A stretch of 64,000 bases of DNA from JAAZLS01 sp964463285 (lineage in GTDB: Bacteria > Bacillota > Dethiobacteria > DTU022), in the NCBI GenBank assembly GCA_964463285.1, contig CAYXBB010000004.1, positions 6,404 through 70,403 on the forward strand, given 5' to 3'. The translations under genes were made by a program, and so were the position numbers. The notes below the pieces were generated by a model. The model had not been told where the DNA came from. It saw only the letters and a list, made by a program, of their open reading frames with translations, and did not search any database. Each line of letters starts with the position of its first letter. The first letter of the stretch is position 1. Below are positions 53,067 through 62,856 of this stretch, piece after piece.

Positions 53067-54035
53067 ATGGACCGGAACCTCCAGTTGGTGGAAAAAATAA
53101 AGAAGGTAAAAGAAGAGATCGGGCAGGTTATCGTGGGTCAGCAGGAGGTAGTGGAATTGTGCCTGGCAGCGATGCTGGCCGGTGGCCACGTGTTGCTGGA
53201 AGGGGTGCCGGGGCTGGGCAAAACCCTGCTGGTGACCACTCTGGGCCAGGTGTTCAACATCTCCTATAACCGGATCCAGTTTACCCCCGACCTGATGCCG
53301 GCCGATATTACCGGCACCAACCTGATTACCCCCGGCAGCGACCAAGGATTTGAATTCAAACCGGGGCCGGTATTTGCCAACCTGGTGTTGGCAGACGAGA
53401 TAAACCGGGCCACTCCCAAGACCCAGAGCGCTTTGCTGGAGTGCATGCAAGAAAAACGGGTAACCGTATTCGGCCGGACCTGGCCGCTTACCCTGCCCTT
53501 TTTCGTCATCGCCACCCAAAACCCGCTGGAGATGGAGGGTACCTACCCCCTTCCGGAAGCCCAGCTGGACCGCTTCCTGTTCAAAATATTGATCCATTAC
53601 CCTTCTTTGGAAGAGCTAAAAGAGATCGTGATCAGAACCACCGGCCAGGAGCAGGCACCGCCCCAGGCCCAAATGAGCGGCCCGGAGATTCTGGAATTCA
53701 ATCACCTGGCCCGGCAGGTGCCCATCGCCGAAAAGGTGCTGGAGTATGCTTTAAAAATCTTGAGGGCCACCCACCCCGGAAATGATCTGGCGGGAGAAAA
53801 GGTTAACCGCTACGTAAAGGTGGGCGCCAGCCCCCGGGGTGTGCAAAGCATAATTTTGGCGGCCAAGGTGATTGCTCTCCTGGAGGGACGATTTAACGTC
53901 AGTTTCAGCGACCTGGAACGGGTGACCCTGCCCGCCCTGCGCCATCGGCTGATCCTCAATTTTGAGGCGCTGGGGGAAGCGGTAACCACGGATGAAATTG
54001 TGCAGGAAATTCTTCAGACCGTAGAGAGAGGTTAA
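53067..54035 (+). CDS. MoxR-family AAA+ ATPase
   Basis: The 322-residue protein has Walker A EGVPGLGKTLLV near 41, Walker B LVLADEINRATPKTQSALLE near 106, sensor 1 ATQNPLEMEGTYPLPEAQLDRF near 152 and the C-terminal helical lid. MoxR ATPases act as chaperones that help load or activate VWA-domain partners; two such partners are encoded downstream. ATG 53067 follows AAAGGGGA; an upstream TTG at 53043 precedes that site. Confidence 0.93.
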   Translation: MDRNLQLVEKIKKVKEEIGQVIVGQQEVVELCLAAMLAGGHVLLEGVPGLGKTLLVTTLGQVFNISYNRIQFTPDLMPADITGTNLITPGSDQGFEFKPGPVFANLVLADEINRATPKTQSALLECMQEKRVTVFGRTWPLTLPFFVIATQNPLEMEGTYPLPEAQLDRFLFKILIHYPSLEELKEIVIRTTGQEQAPPQAQMSGPEILEFNHLARQVPIAEKVLEYALKILRATHPGNDLAGEKVNRYVKVGASPRGVQSIILAAKVIALLEGRFNVSFSDLERVTLPALRHRLILNFEALGEAVTTDEIVQEILQTVERG

Positions 54036-54036
54036 C

Positions 54037-54912
54037 ATGGAATGTTCCCTGTCCCTGGACCTTCACCGCCTGGACCGATTGATCATCTCCTTTAAGGGAG
54101 GGTTGAGCGGGTTTTACAGCGGCCAGCGGCTTACTAACAAGTACGGAAGCTCACTGGAATTTGCCGATTACCGCCCCTATTTGCCGGGTGATGATATTCG
54201 GCGGATCGATTGGCTGCTTTACGGGCGCTCCGATCGCCTGTATACCCGGCTTAACCGGGGCGAGGTGGACGCCACTGTTAATTTTTTGATTGACGGCAGC
54301 GGCTCCATGAACTGGGGAGATCCCCACAAAGGGTGGCGGGCCCTGCAGTTAACCCTGGCCTTGAGCTATATCAGCCTGCAATCTTACGACCGGGTGGCGA
54401 TCGGCCTGGGCTGCAAAGACATTGGCACCTATCTTCCGCCTCTCTACGGTAAGGGGGCTTTCCCCCGGTTAACCCGGTTCCTGCAGCAGCAGGAGTTCAA
54501 CCGGGAAGGCGATCTGAACCTGCTTCTGACCTCCTTTCAAAAGGTGCTGAGGCCCCGGCAGATGACCGTGCTAGTCTCCGATTTCCTCTCCCCCGGCGGC
54601 TACCGGGCCGGCCTGGAGCGGCTGCTGACCACTCGCCAAGAACTACTACTGATTCACCTGGCCAGCCCCGACGAGCTGGAACCGGCGTTTGCCGGCCCGG
54701 TAGCTCTGCAGGACGTGGAAACCGATCGCAGAAAAGAGGTTACTGTGGATCCTCACATCCGGCGGCACTATCAGCAGGCGGCCGAGCAACACCGGCAGGA
54801 AATTGCTAATTTTTCCCGGCAACGGGATATCAATTATCTGTTTTACAATACGGTACAGGATCCGGTGGAATTTTTATTGGCCTCCGCCCCCCGCCTATTC
54901 AAAACCATGTAA
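54037..54912 (+). CDS. DUF58 domain protein (MoxR partner)
   Basis: The 291-residue protein has the DUF58 pattern: GLSGFYSGQRLTNKYGSSLEFADYRPYLPGDDIRRIDW near the start and a VWA-like domain with FLIDGSGSMNWGDP near 87. DUF58 proteins are regularly encoded next to MoxR ATPases, as here, one base after moxR. It has no membrane helix. Confidence 0.9.
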   Translation: MECSLSLDLHRLDRLIISFKGGLSGFYSGQRLTNKYGSSLEFADYRPYLPGDDIRRIDWLLYGRSDRLYTRLNRGEVDATVNFLIDGSGSMNWGDPHKGWRALQLTLALSYISLQSYDRVAIGLGCKDIGTYLPPLYGKGAFPRLTRFLQQQEFNREGDLNLLLTSFQKVLRPRQMTVLVSDFLSPGGYRAGLERLLTTRQELLLIHLASPDELEPAFAGPVALQDVETDRRKEVTVDPHIRRHYQQAAEQHRQEIANFSRQRDINYLFYNTVQDPVEFLLASAPRLFKTM

Positions 54913-55052
54913 CCTGGGGACGGAATTGTTGTCACGGCGTGGCTATTGTATCCATCTTATAAGGAGGCTAGTGCATCACTTTTGGAGCTCTTGTATCCTT
55001 CTTTCTAAGAAAGCTATCGTATCATTTTTGGAAAAGGAATTTATTCGCTTCT

Positions 55053-55073
55053 CCCCCCTTTGGAAAAGGGGGG
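55053..55073. repeat. Small palindromic repeat, copy 2
   Basis: CCCCCCTTT-GGA-AAAGGGGGG: 9-bp arms, 3-base loop, close to the copy at 51285-51303. Confidence 0.75.
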
Positions 55074-55196
55074 CCGGGGGGATTTGGGATTTCTTGGAGA
55101 AAACCCGGCAGTTCATTGATCAGGCCGAGGATCAGCAGAAAGATGAGAAAACCTTTTTTCGTTTGATTATAAGGATATGAAAAGATATAAATGTAG

Positions 55197-55216
55197 GGGC
55201 GTGGCAAGCCTCGCCC
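55197..55216. repeat. Palindromic GGGCGnGGC repeat
   Basis: GGGCGTGGC-AA-GCCTCGCCC pairs over 9 bp with one mismatch, lying 21 bp above the next gene. The terminator at 37074-37100 carries nearly the same palindrome. Confidence 0.6.
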
Positions 55217-55237
55217 GGAAGAAAGGGTGACCCTTAA

Positions 55238-57064
55238 GTGTCGTTTCTGCAACCGCTCGGACTGCTGGCAGCCCTGACCTTACCATTGATCCTTATCCTA
55301 TACATGTTAAAAAGAAAAAGCCGTCCGGAGCCGGTATCGAGCACCCTGCTCTGGGGGAAGCTGGAACAATTTATTTCTCCGGCAATAAGTTTAAGCCGTC
55401 TGCGGAAAAATTTACTGCTCCTCCTGCAGCTGGCTGCCGCCCTGCTACTGGCTCTTTCCCTGGCCCAACCGGTAATAAACCGGGTGGGAGCGGCCGCAAG
55501 CTCTCCCACCACCATTATCATTCTCGATACCTCCATCACCATGGCGATTCAAGATTCCGGGGAAGAGAACACTCGCCTGGAACGGGCCCGGCAGCAAATC
55601 CACAATCTGATCGTCTCCAAAAGACCGGGGGAACAGCTGGCAATAGTGGGCATGGCCGAGCAGGCCTACCTGATCAGCGGGCTCACCGCCGACAGCAGCA
55701 TCTTGCTTAAATCGATGGAAGATGTGACCATTACCGGGGCGGCGGCAAAGATCAACGAAGCCCTGGTAGTAGCTGAAAATATTGCCCGTTCCCGGGAAAA
55801 ACCGGCATTGCTGATTATCAGCGACGGCCAGTTTGACGACAGCGAGCTCCAGGTGAGTTTTCCCCTTGACTACCTCCCCCTGGGAGACACCCGGGTGGAG
55901 AACCTGTTAATTGAAGACCTGGTGATGGATGAGGATCGCCTTTATCTGACCGTCCATAACAACGGCACCCTCCCCTCCCAGGGAACCATCCGGATAAAAG
56001 AAAATCAGGGGCGCGTGGTGGGACAGCGGGAGGTAGCGCTTGCGCCCGGCGAAAGCAAAATGTTCATTTGGAGGGAGCTTGATCCTTCTCCCTGGTACCA
56101 GGGAGAGATCGACAGTGCAACCGACCAGCTTTGTATGGATAACTTTCGCTACGCGGTATGCAGCCGGCAACAGGAAAGCAGGCTACTGCTGGTTACCGAT
56201 GGGAACATATTTCTGGAGCGAGCACTGATGCTGCAGCCTGCTCTTTCAATTACCCGGGTTAAACCGGAGCATTATCTTCCCCTGTTTGCTGAAAAATACG
56301 ATCTGTTTGTATTCGACGGCTTTTTACCGGAAAATTTACCGGCCGCCCCGGTTCTGGCCTTCGACCCGCCCCACCCCAACCGGCACATGAAAAGCCTTCC
56401 CCTCGCCTCCGCCGGGAACCTGCTCCCCTCCCCTCACCGGCTGCTAACCCACGTGGATCTTTCCGAAGTCCGGGTCAGCCTCGGCAAATTCTTGTCGGGG
56501 GGAGAACCGCTTCTGGTATCGGATAAAGGCACCCTGGGAGCCGAATATATACAGCAAGGACAACCGCTGATCGTTTTCGGATTTGCCGTACAGGCCGGCG
56601 ATCTGCCACTACGCCCGGCTTTCCCGATTTTAATCCGCAATATTATTGACTATTTTACAGGTTTTGATCTGGACCTGGGACAGTTCACCTACGGTCGACC
56701 ACTGATCATTGAGCCCCCGTACCAGGTTGATAAAATTACCGTGACTTTTCCCGAAGGAACCTCCATTACAGCCGGGCCTCCCTTCCCTCACCGGGGCCCG
56801 GAACTACTGGAGACCGGTGTCTATACCGTTTCCGCCGCTGGGGAGGCGGCGGGAGAAACTTCCGGTGAGACAACCCGAATGCTGGCCGTAAATCCCCCGG
56901 TAACTGCTGAAAGACTGGCCTTCCGGGAAACAATCAATATCAACGCAAAGCCTCTGGCGGGACAAACGAAGGGCCGCGCTCAAACACCGCTCTATACACC
57001 GCTTCTATTAATAAGCTTGCTTCTGGTAGGACTGGAATGGTGGGTGGATAACCGTGGCTATTAG
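55238..57064 (+). CDS. BatA-like VWA membrane protein
   Basis: The 608-residue protein begins with the BatA-type N-terminus FLQPLGLLAALTLPLILILYML, a second hydrophobic helix (about 52-75), then a VWA domain with the metal-site motif DTSITMAIQDSG near 97 (Thr replaces the last Ser of DxSxS), a beta-rich middle, and a membrane helix at the C-terminus (about 585-600). It starts with GTG after AGAAAGGG and overlaps the next gene by 11 bp. Function in this system is unknown; VWA proteins of this class are expected to be clients of the MoxR ATPase. Confidence 0.8.
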   Translation: MSFLQPLGLLAALTLPLILILYMLKRKSRPEPVSSTLLWGKLEQFISPAISLSRLRKNLLLLLQLAAALLLALSLAQPVINRVGAAASSPTTIIILDTSITMAIQDSGEENTRLERARQQIHNLIVSKRPGEQLAIVGMAEQAYLISGLTADSSILLKSMEDVTITGAAAKINEALVVAENIARSREKPALLIISDGQFDDSELQVSFPLDYLPLGDTRVENLLIEDLVMDEDRLYLTVHNNGTLPSQGTIRIKENQGRVVGQREVALAPGESKMFIWRELDPSPWYQGEIDSATDQLCMDNFRYAVCSRQQESRLLLVTDGNIFLERALMLQPALSITRVKPEHYLPLFAEKYDLFVFDGFLPENLPAAPVLAFDPPHPNRHMKSLPLASAGNLLPSPHRLLTHVDLSEVRVSLGKFLSGGEPLLVSDKGTLGAEYIQQGQPLIVFGFAVQAGDLPLRPAFPILIRNIIDYFTGFDLDLGQFTYGRPLIIEPPYQVDKITVTFPEGTSITAGPPFPHRGPELLETGVYTVSAAGEAAGETSGETTRMLAVNPPVTAERLAFRETININAKPLAGQTKGRAQTPLYTPLLLISLLLVGLEWWVDNRGY

Positions 57065-59687
57065 TTTCCAAAACCCCTGGGTACTCTTCTTGCTGCTGCC
57101 GGCGGTCCTGCTCCTAGGCCGATACAGCGGACGCACTCGTTATCTAAAAGAAGCCCGCCCTCTAGTGCTGGCCTGCAGAGGCCTGCTCTTCTGCCTGCTA
57201 ATACTAGCCCTGGCCCAGCCCAGCCTGGTAAAAAGTTTCAGAGGCCAAAGCGTGATCTACCTGCTGGATCAATCCCGAAGTGTTGAGAACAGCCCGGATT
57301 ATTCCAACTGGATCAATGAAAGCCTTTCCTTTGCCGGACCTGACGATCAAGGAGCGGTGTTGGGGTTTGCCCGGCACAGCCGTCTGCTTAAACCCTTTTC
57401 CATGGAACGGCTGGTAACCGGCTCAACCGCCGATGTGGATCCGGATTTTACCGCAATTGAGGAGGCCTTGGAAACCGCTTACAGCTTATTCCCGGCCGAT
57501 TCCAATCGGCGAATTATACTCATCTCCGACGGCCTGGAAACTGATGGGGATAGTTTGAATTTTTCCCGCCTGCTGGACGCTCAAAATATTCCGGTAGACG
57601 TTTTGCCGCTGGAGGCGGATCCGGGCGCCGAGGTGGCCGTGTTGGACCTGACCCTTCCCCGACAAAGCTACCCCGGACAGCAAATTTTGGTGGAGGTGGC
57701 GCTGCAATCGACAGTTAATACAGAGGCAGAACTTTCCCTGTTCTGGAGCGGTTCCCCGGTTTACCAGGGCTCCCTGTCCCTGACCACCGGCCGACAAAAT
57801 TTTTCCATCCCGGTAACAGTACGCGGGGAGGGATTCCAACGGGTGCAGGCGGTAATTGATTCCAAGCAAGATACCCGGCTGCAGAACAATCAGTTTCAGG
57901 GGCTGACCTTTGTGGAAGCGCCGCCGAGGGTACTGATCGCCGAGGGGGCTGCCGGGAAAGGCGCCGCCCTCTACCAAAGCCTGATCGCGGGAGAAACCGG
58001 AGCTGAACTAATTTCTGTCGAGCAGCTACCGGACACCCTGGCCGGTCTGGCCGATTACCAGGCGATATACCTGATCGATGTTCCCGCCTACCGGCTGGCG
58101 GAGGAGCAATTGCAAAACCTGGAGACCTTTGTCAATGCCCTGGGGGGCGGCCTGGTAGCGGTGGGCGGTAAAAATTCATTCGGGCTGGGCCTTTACCAGG
58201 ATACCCCCCTGGAAAAACTTCTTCCGGTAAGCATGGAAGTGGAAGAGCAGGAGGAAATGCCCGGCCTGGATCTGGTACTGGTCATCGACCGCTCCGGCAG
58301 TATGAGCGGTGAAAAGATGAATATGGCTAAAAATGCCGCCATCACCTCCCTGGACGTACTCAAAGACCGGGACCGGCTGGCAATTATTACCTTTAATGAC
58401 CAGTATCAGATCCACCTGCCTCCGACCGCAATTACCGATAAAGATGAAATAGCCGGACTGATCGCTGAAATTGCCGCCGGCGGCGGCACCATCATCCACC
58501 CGGCACTGGAAAAGGCGGTAGATCTAATCGCCGAGAGCAACAAATCAAAACACATCATCTTACTGAGTGACGGCCAGGAAGGAGCAAATTTCAACTATAG
58601 CACTTTGATTAATAAAATGATCGCCCGGGGAATATCCCTATCCACCATCGCCCTTGGCAGCGACGCCGACCGGTCATTTATGCAGCGGCTGGCAGATCGC
58701 ATGGACGGCCGCTACTATTACGTGCCCCAAAGCACCGATCTTCCGGAAATATTTCTCCAGGAAACCGCTCTTGCCGGTGGCGATTACCTGGTAGAGGAAG
58801 AGTTCAGACCGGCGGTGACGGACAGCTCTTTTAAACCCTTTGCCTCGGGTAAACCTTTATTTACCGGTTACGTGGCCGCTACCCCCAAGCCCCTGGCGGA
58901 GGTCCTGCTGACTACCCACCGGGAACATCCCTTGCTGTCGCGCTGGCAATACGGATTGGGACGGGCCATGGCTTTTAACAGCGACTGCTATGGGTTGTGG
59001 AGCGGCGAATTTTTACAACACCCGGATTTTGGTGGTTTCTGGGCAGATACCTTGAGCTGGGTGGTACCCCGCCTGACAAGCGGCGACCTGGCCCTGGATG
59101 TCCGCCTGGGCGGTGGGGGAGCTGAAATCAGTGCCCTTACCGATGAACCGCTGGGCGAAGGCGAATCGATCAAGGTTACTGTGATGAAAGAAAACCTGGA
59201 ACCGGAGGAACTGATTTTAAAGCCGGCAGGAGGCAACCGCTACAACGCTCGGCTGGAGCAGGTTACGGAAGGAATTTACCTTTTTAACGCCCTTCGGACC
59301 GGCAGCAGAAACACAGTTAGCCAGGCCGTAAGCGGGTTTGCCGTGCCCTATTCTCCGGAATTCCAGATTCCCTCCACCTCGGGAAAAGAGCTGCTGCAGG
59401 AGATATCTGCCCAGACCGGGGGCCGGATACTTAAAAACCCCCGGGAGGTCTTCAGCGCCCCCTTTGAACCGGTGCGCCGTTCCACCGAAATAACCTTCTG
59501 GCTGCTCCTGGCGACAGCCCTGCTTTGGCCGGCCGACATTGCCCTGCGCCGGTTCGGACTTGCCCTGCCGGCAACGGGATTGAAGGCTTACAAATCTGTT
59601 CACCCGGTAAAGGAAAAAATCGACCGCCCGAAAAAAGGCTCTACCTTCGACCGACTGCTGGAGGCGAAGGAGAAAAAAAAGCGGTAG
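57054..59687 (+). CDS. VWA and glutamine-amidotransferase-like membrane protein
   Basis: The 877-residue protein has two N-terminal helices (about 7-22 and 38-58), a VWA-like region with YLLDQSRSVENS near 74, a second, canonical VWA domain with VLVIDRSGSMSGEK near 407 (complete DxSxS), a GATase1-like segment (ALGGGLVAVGGKNSFGLG near 364) and a C-terminal helix (about 806-825). It resembles large VWA proteins encoded with BatA homologues. It ends the operon that began at 47063. Confidence 0.8.
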   Translation: MAISFQNPWVLFLLLPAVLLLGRYSGRTRYLKEARPLVLACRGLLFCLLILALAQPSLVKSFRGQSVIYLLDQSRSVENSPDYSNWINESLSFAGPDDQGAVLGFARHSRLLKPFSMERLVTGSTADVDPDFTAIEEALETAYSLFPADSNRRIILISDGLETDGDSLNFSRLLDAQNIPVDVLPLEADPGAEVAVLDLTLPRQSYPGQQILVEVALQSTVNTEAELSLFWSGSPVYQGSLSLTTGRQNFSIPVTVRGEGFQRVQAVIDSKQDTRLQNNQFQGLTFVEAPPRVLIAEGAAGKGAALYQSLIAGETGAELISVEQLPDTLAGLADYQAIYLIDVPAYRLAEEQLQNLETFVNALGGGLVAVGGKNSFGLGLYQDTPLEKLLPVSMEVEEQEEMPGLDLVLVIDRSGSMSGEKMNMAKNAAITSLDVLKDRDRLAIITFNDQYQIHLPPTAITDKDEIAGLIAEIAAGGGTIIHPALEKAVDLIAESNKSKHIILLSDGQEGANFNYSTLINKMIARGISLSTIALGSDADRSFMQRLADRMDGRYYYVPQSTDLPEIFLQETALAGGDYLVEEEFRPAVTDSSFKPFASGKPLFTGYVAATPKPLAEVLLTTHREHPLLSRWQYGLGRAMAFNSDCYGLWSGEFLQHPDFGGFWADTLSWVVPRLTSGDLALDVRLGGGGAEISALTDEPLGEGESIKVTVMKENLEPEELILKPAGGNRYNARLEQVTEGIYLFNALRTGSRNTVSQAVSGFAVPYSPEFQIPSTSGKELLQEISAQTGGRILKNPREVFSAPFEPVRRSTEITFWLLLATALLWPADIALRRFGLALPATGLKAYKSVHPVKEKIDRPKKGSTFDRLLEAKEKKKR

Positions 59688-59774
59688 CCGCAATTTGTAT
59701 CCACATAATAAATTTAACCGTGAAAAAACCAACGCTTTCTTTAAAAAGGCTCTATGCTTTTTAATCTGCCATAA

Positions 59775-61835
59775 TCACAGCCCTTCTTCGTTAAGCAGAA
59801 AAGCCAGCGCCTTCGCATCGGAAACCGGTGGGAGGCATCTTTGGTTGCAGCAGAGTTGGGCAGTGGCCGTTTCCCGGGGCAGGGCTGCCTGCCCGGTAAA
59901 AGGATGAAATAGCAACACCATGTTCGGGTGGAATGAGCAGCGCACTGCGGCGGCCATCTTTTCAACGGTTTCAGAACCGGGTTCTCCGGTGATGGTCACT
60001 TCTCCCGAAGGTCCCAGGGCAAAATCAAGAGCCGAGAGCATAAAAGTAAAGTTCACCGGCAGGCTTCTAAGATCAGCCCCGAAGGCCCGAATGATCGCCT
60101 CGCCACGCTCGAGCAGCTCCGGACGGCCGGTCAACCGGCCCAACTTCAACAAATTCAGCGCCGCCACCGAATTGCCGGAAGGGATAGCCCCGTCGTAGGC
60201 TTCTGCATAGACAGGCAACTGTTCGTCTCGATCTATTGCCGTAAACTGCAAAGCCTCACCGGCCCCCTGAAAAAGGGTGAGCATTGATTGATTCAGAAAC
60301 ATTGCCCACTCCAGATGCTCGGCCTCAAACGTAGCTTGATAAAGCTCCAATAGCCCCCATACCAAAAAGGCGTAATCGTCAAGATAGGCCGGAAAAGCCG
60401 CTTCCTTATCCCGGTAGCGTCGACAGAGTCGCCCACCGGGAGCAGTCATTTTCTTTTTGATGAATACCACAGCCCCTGCCGCCGCTTCGGCATAAAGAGG
60501 ATTGTCAAGCACTGCGGCCCCACGGGCCAGGGCGGCAATAATCAAACCGTTCCAGGCGGTAAGGATTTTGTCGTCCCGGAAAGGATGCTCCCGCCGGCTG
60601 CGGGCTTTGTAAAGCTCAACTCTTGATTCATCGATCAGCTTTTGCAATCCCACCGGGTCCAACCCTTTCTCTTCCGCAAAGCACACCTGATCATGGGGAC
60701 AATGCGGTATGCTTCGCCTGTCCTCAAAATTACCTTCTGCGGTGACCCCAAAATATTCTGCAACCAGCCCGCCCTGCTCTTCTCCTAAAACCCCGATTAT
60801 TTCAGGGGGAGTCCACAGATAAAAAAGTCCCTCCTTCCCTTGCGTATCGGCATCTTCAGCCGAAAAAAAAGCTCCCTTCCCCTCCGATGCGTGTAAATCA
60901 CGCAGCACGTATTCAAAAATCTCACCGGCAATTTCGGCAAATTCCGGCTTTGCAGTAACTTGAAAAGCCTCCAGGTAGGCCAGAGCCAGCAACGCCTGAT
61001 CGTAAAGCATTTTTTCGAAATGGGGCGCCAGCCAGTGATTATCGGTGGAATAGCGGTGAAAACCGTATCCCAACTGATCAAAAATACCGCCCCGAGCCAT
61101 GTTTTTTAAAGTAACGGTGACCATTTTCAGCGCCTCCGGCTCCTTGGTGCGTTTCCAGTAACGCAGCAGAAAGGTTAACCGGTGCGGTTGAGGAAATTTA
61201 GGGGCGCCGCCAAAGCCGCCATGGCTTTTGTCAAAATCATCACCTAAACAGCGGTAAGCCCTATCTAAAAGTTCTGTTCCGGGAAGCGCATCCTCCACGC
61301 TCTCCCTTCCCTGACCCTGCTCCCTTGTCGCTTGCAGTAGTTGCTCTCCAGCCTCAATTACTTGGGCTCTTTTTTCTCCCCACAGGGAAACCAGCCGGGG
61401 CAACAGCTCCATCATGCCGGTAATCCCAAAGCGAGAGCTTTTGGGAAAATAGGTTCCAGCAAAAAACGGTTTTTTATCAGGGGTTAAAAAAACCGTTAAG
61501 GGCCACCCGCCCCGGCCGGTTAGCACCTGGCAGGCACCCATATAGATCTGATCCAGGTCGGGGCGCTCCTCCCGGTCTACCTTGATGCACACAAAGTACT
61601 TATTTAGCAATGCCGCCACTTCGTTATCTTCGAAACACTCCCGTTCCATTACGTGACACCAATGGCAGGTGCTATATCCGATACTTAAAAAAACAGGTTT
61701 ATCTTCTTCCCCGGCCTTTACAAATGCCTCATCTCCCCAGGGATACCAATCCACCGGATTATGGGCGTGCTGCAGCAAATAGGGAGATTTTTCGTGGATT
61801 AAGCGATTTTTTCTGGGGGTGCCGATATCAACCAC
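59775..61835 (-). CDS. DUF255 thioredoxin-fold / glycosidase-like protein (YyaL family)
   Basis: The 686-residue protein opens with KSPYLLQHAHNPVDWYPWG and YSTCHWCHVMERECF, the thioredoxin-like fold with a CxxC pair that defines DUF255 (spermatogenesis-associated 20/YyaL family). The remaining ~500 residues form an alpha/alpha-barrel related to N-acylglucosamine epimerases. The function is unknown. A longer frame to TTG 61901 exists, but AAGGAGGAGG lies just before GTG 61835, which is preferred. Confidence 0.88.
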   Translation of the reverse strand: MVDIGTPRKNRLIHEKSPYLLQHAHNPVDWYPWGDEAFVKAGEEDKPVFLSIGYSTCHWCHVMERECFEDNEVAALLNKYFVCIKVDREERPDLDQIYMGACQVLTGRGGWPLTVFLTPDKKPFFAGTYFPKSSRFGITGMMELLPRLVSLWGEKRAQVIEAGEQLLQATREQGQGRESVEDALPGTELLDRAYRCLGDDFDKSHGGFGGAPKFPQPHRLTFLLRYWKRTKEPEALKMVTVTLKNMARGGIFDQLGYGFHRYSTDNHWLAPHFEKMLYDQALLALAYLEAFQVTAKPEFAEIAGEIFEYVLRDLHASEGKGAFFSAEDADTQGKEGLFYLWTPPEIIGVLGEEQGGLVAEYFGVTAEGNFEDRRSIPHCPHDQVCFAEEKGLDPVGLQKLIDESRVELYKARSRREHPFRDDKILTAWNGLIIAALARGAAVLDNPLYAEAAAGAVVFIKKKMTAPGGRLCRRYRDKEAAFPAYLDDYAFLVWGLLELYQATFEAEHLEWAMFLNQSMLTLFQGAGEALQFTAIDRDEQLPVYAEAYDGAIPSGNSVAALNLLKLGRLTGRPELLERGEAIIRAFGADLRSLPVNFTFMLSALDFALGPSGEVTITGEPGSETVEKMAAAVRCSFHPNMVLLFHPFTGQAALPRETATAQLCCNQRCLPPVSDAKALAFLLNEEGL

Positions 61836-61994
61836 ACCCGCCTCCTCCTTACCAGTAAATAAATTTACTATAGTTTGCACCAAAAGTTTCCCCGTTAACA
61901 ACCTCTCAGACAGTCATGTTTATATATTTTTCTTGTATCTATTGTCTTTTTATTCACATGAACAATTTTATTTCTTAAATGCCGGTCTCTTGTT

Positions 61995-62741
61995 TCATTG
62001 AAAGTTAAGCAGGCTTTTGATGAAATCCGTCATTTTTTTAAAGTGGGAGCCTTTCCAGTAAATACGACGGCAGCTAGAGCAGCAACGGTATTCAGAAATT
62101 CGCTCCAGAACCCGGGGCGGCACTTTCCCCCTAACTTCCTCCGCTGAAACCGGTTTCAACAACCCATTACAACGCATGCAGCGCCGGAAAGGGTCAATAG
62201 AATCACGAAGATCAAAGCGGTGAAGCACTTCTTTCAACTGTAGGTGCGGGTTATCAGCCCGAACCAGATAACCGTAGTTCACGGCAGAGCGTTTAAGCAA
62301 ACCCCGATCCCGGGTAAGCAATATCCTATGCTCGCCGGCCGATATTTCCGCTAAAACATTGTCATCATAATCATTTTCGTAAAGCACATCAAAACCCAGC
62401 ATGCGTAAAAATCCAGCCAGTTTACCCAGGTGAACATCTAGCACAAAGCGCACCAGGCGAAGGGGTTCCGGGCGCACCTTTAGAACTGGTGAAATATCAA
62501 AAGCCTCGAATACAGGGTAAACACTGATCACCTCGCCGTTTTTTACCCGGTGGTTAAAGTCGACGGACCTCCCATCAACTATGATCAGATCGACTTCAGT
62601 ATGGGGGACTCCCAGGGATTCGATCAAATCTTTGACCGTGGATTGCCCGAAAAAGGTATATGAAAAAGGAGTCTGCCGCTTTTCGGGTGATATAAAATCA
62701 TTCAGCTCAGCATAAAACCGCATACAGGCGTTAGCAGACAT
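61995..62741 (-). CDS. Ubiquitin-like (MoaD/ThiS-type) plus Mut7-C RNase domain protein
   Basis: The 248-residue protein joins an N-terminal beta-grasp domain (about 1-85, without a terminal GG) to a PIN-like Mut7-C domain with FVLDVHLGKLAGFLRMLGFDVLYENDYDD (about 99-127) and LLTRDRGLLKR, and a C-terminal zinc ribbon (CMRCN...CSSCRRIYW). This fusion is a known bacterial family, presumably an RNA-cleaving or RNA-binding enzyme. GAGGAG precedes the ATG. Confidence 0.88.
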   Translation of the reverse strand: MSANACMRFYAELNDFISPEKRQTPFSYTFFGQSTVKDLIESLGVPHTEVDLIIVDGRSVDFNHRVKNGEVISVYPVFEAFDISPVLKVRPEPLRLVRFVLDVHLGKLAGFLRMLGFDVLYENDYDDNVLAEISAGEHRILLTRDRGLLKRSAVNYGYLVRADNPHLQLKEVLHRFDLRDSIDPFRRCMRCNGLLKPVSAEEVRGKVPPRVLERISEYRCCSSCRRIYWKGSHFKKMTDFIKSLLNFQ

Positions 62742-62856
62742 TTTAAAACAATCTCCTCATGACCTGTTTTGCCGAAAGCGATCCATCACAGCAACCATTT
62801 TGACACTCGCTTTTCAAATATTTGTTTTTATTAAATTGCATTTTATTTTTCTCGAC

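Larger units (their letters stand above)
54913..55237. other. 325-bp gap in the operon holding two palindromic repeats
   Basis: No gene is supported. It contains a 9-bp-arm palindrome at 55053-55073 followed by a G-rich tract (ccggggggatttgggatttc) and a second palindrome at 55197-55216. The gap may reflect insertion of short repeat elements into the operon. Confidence 0.5.
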
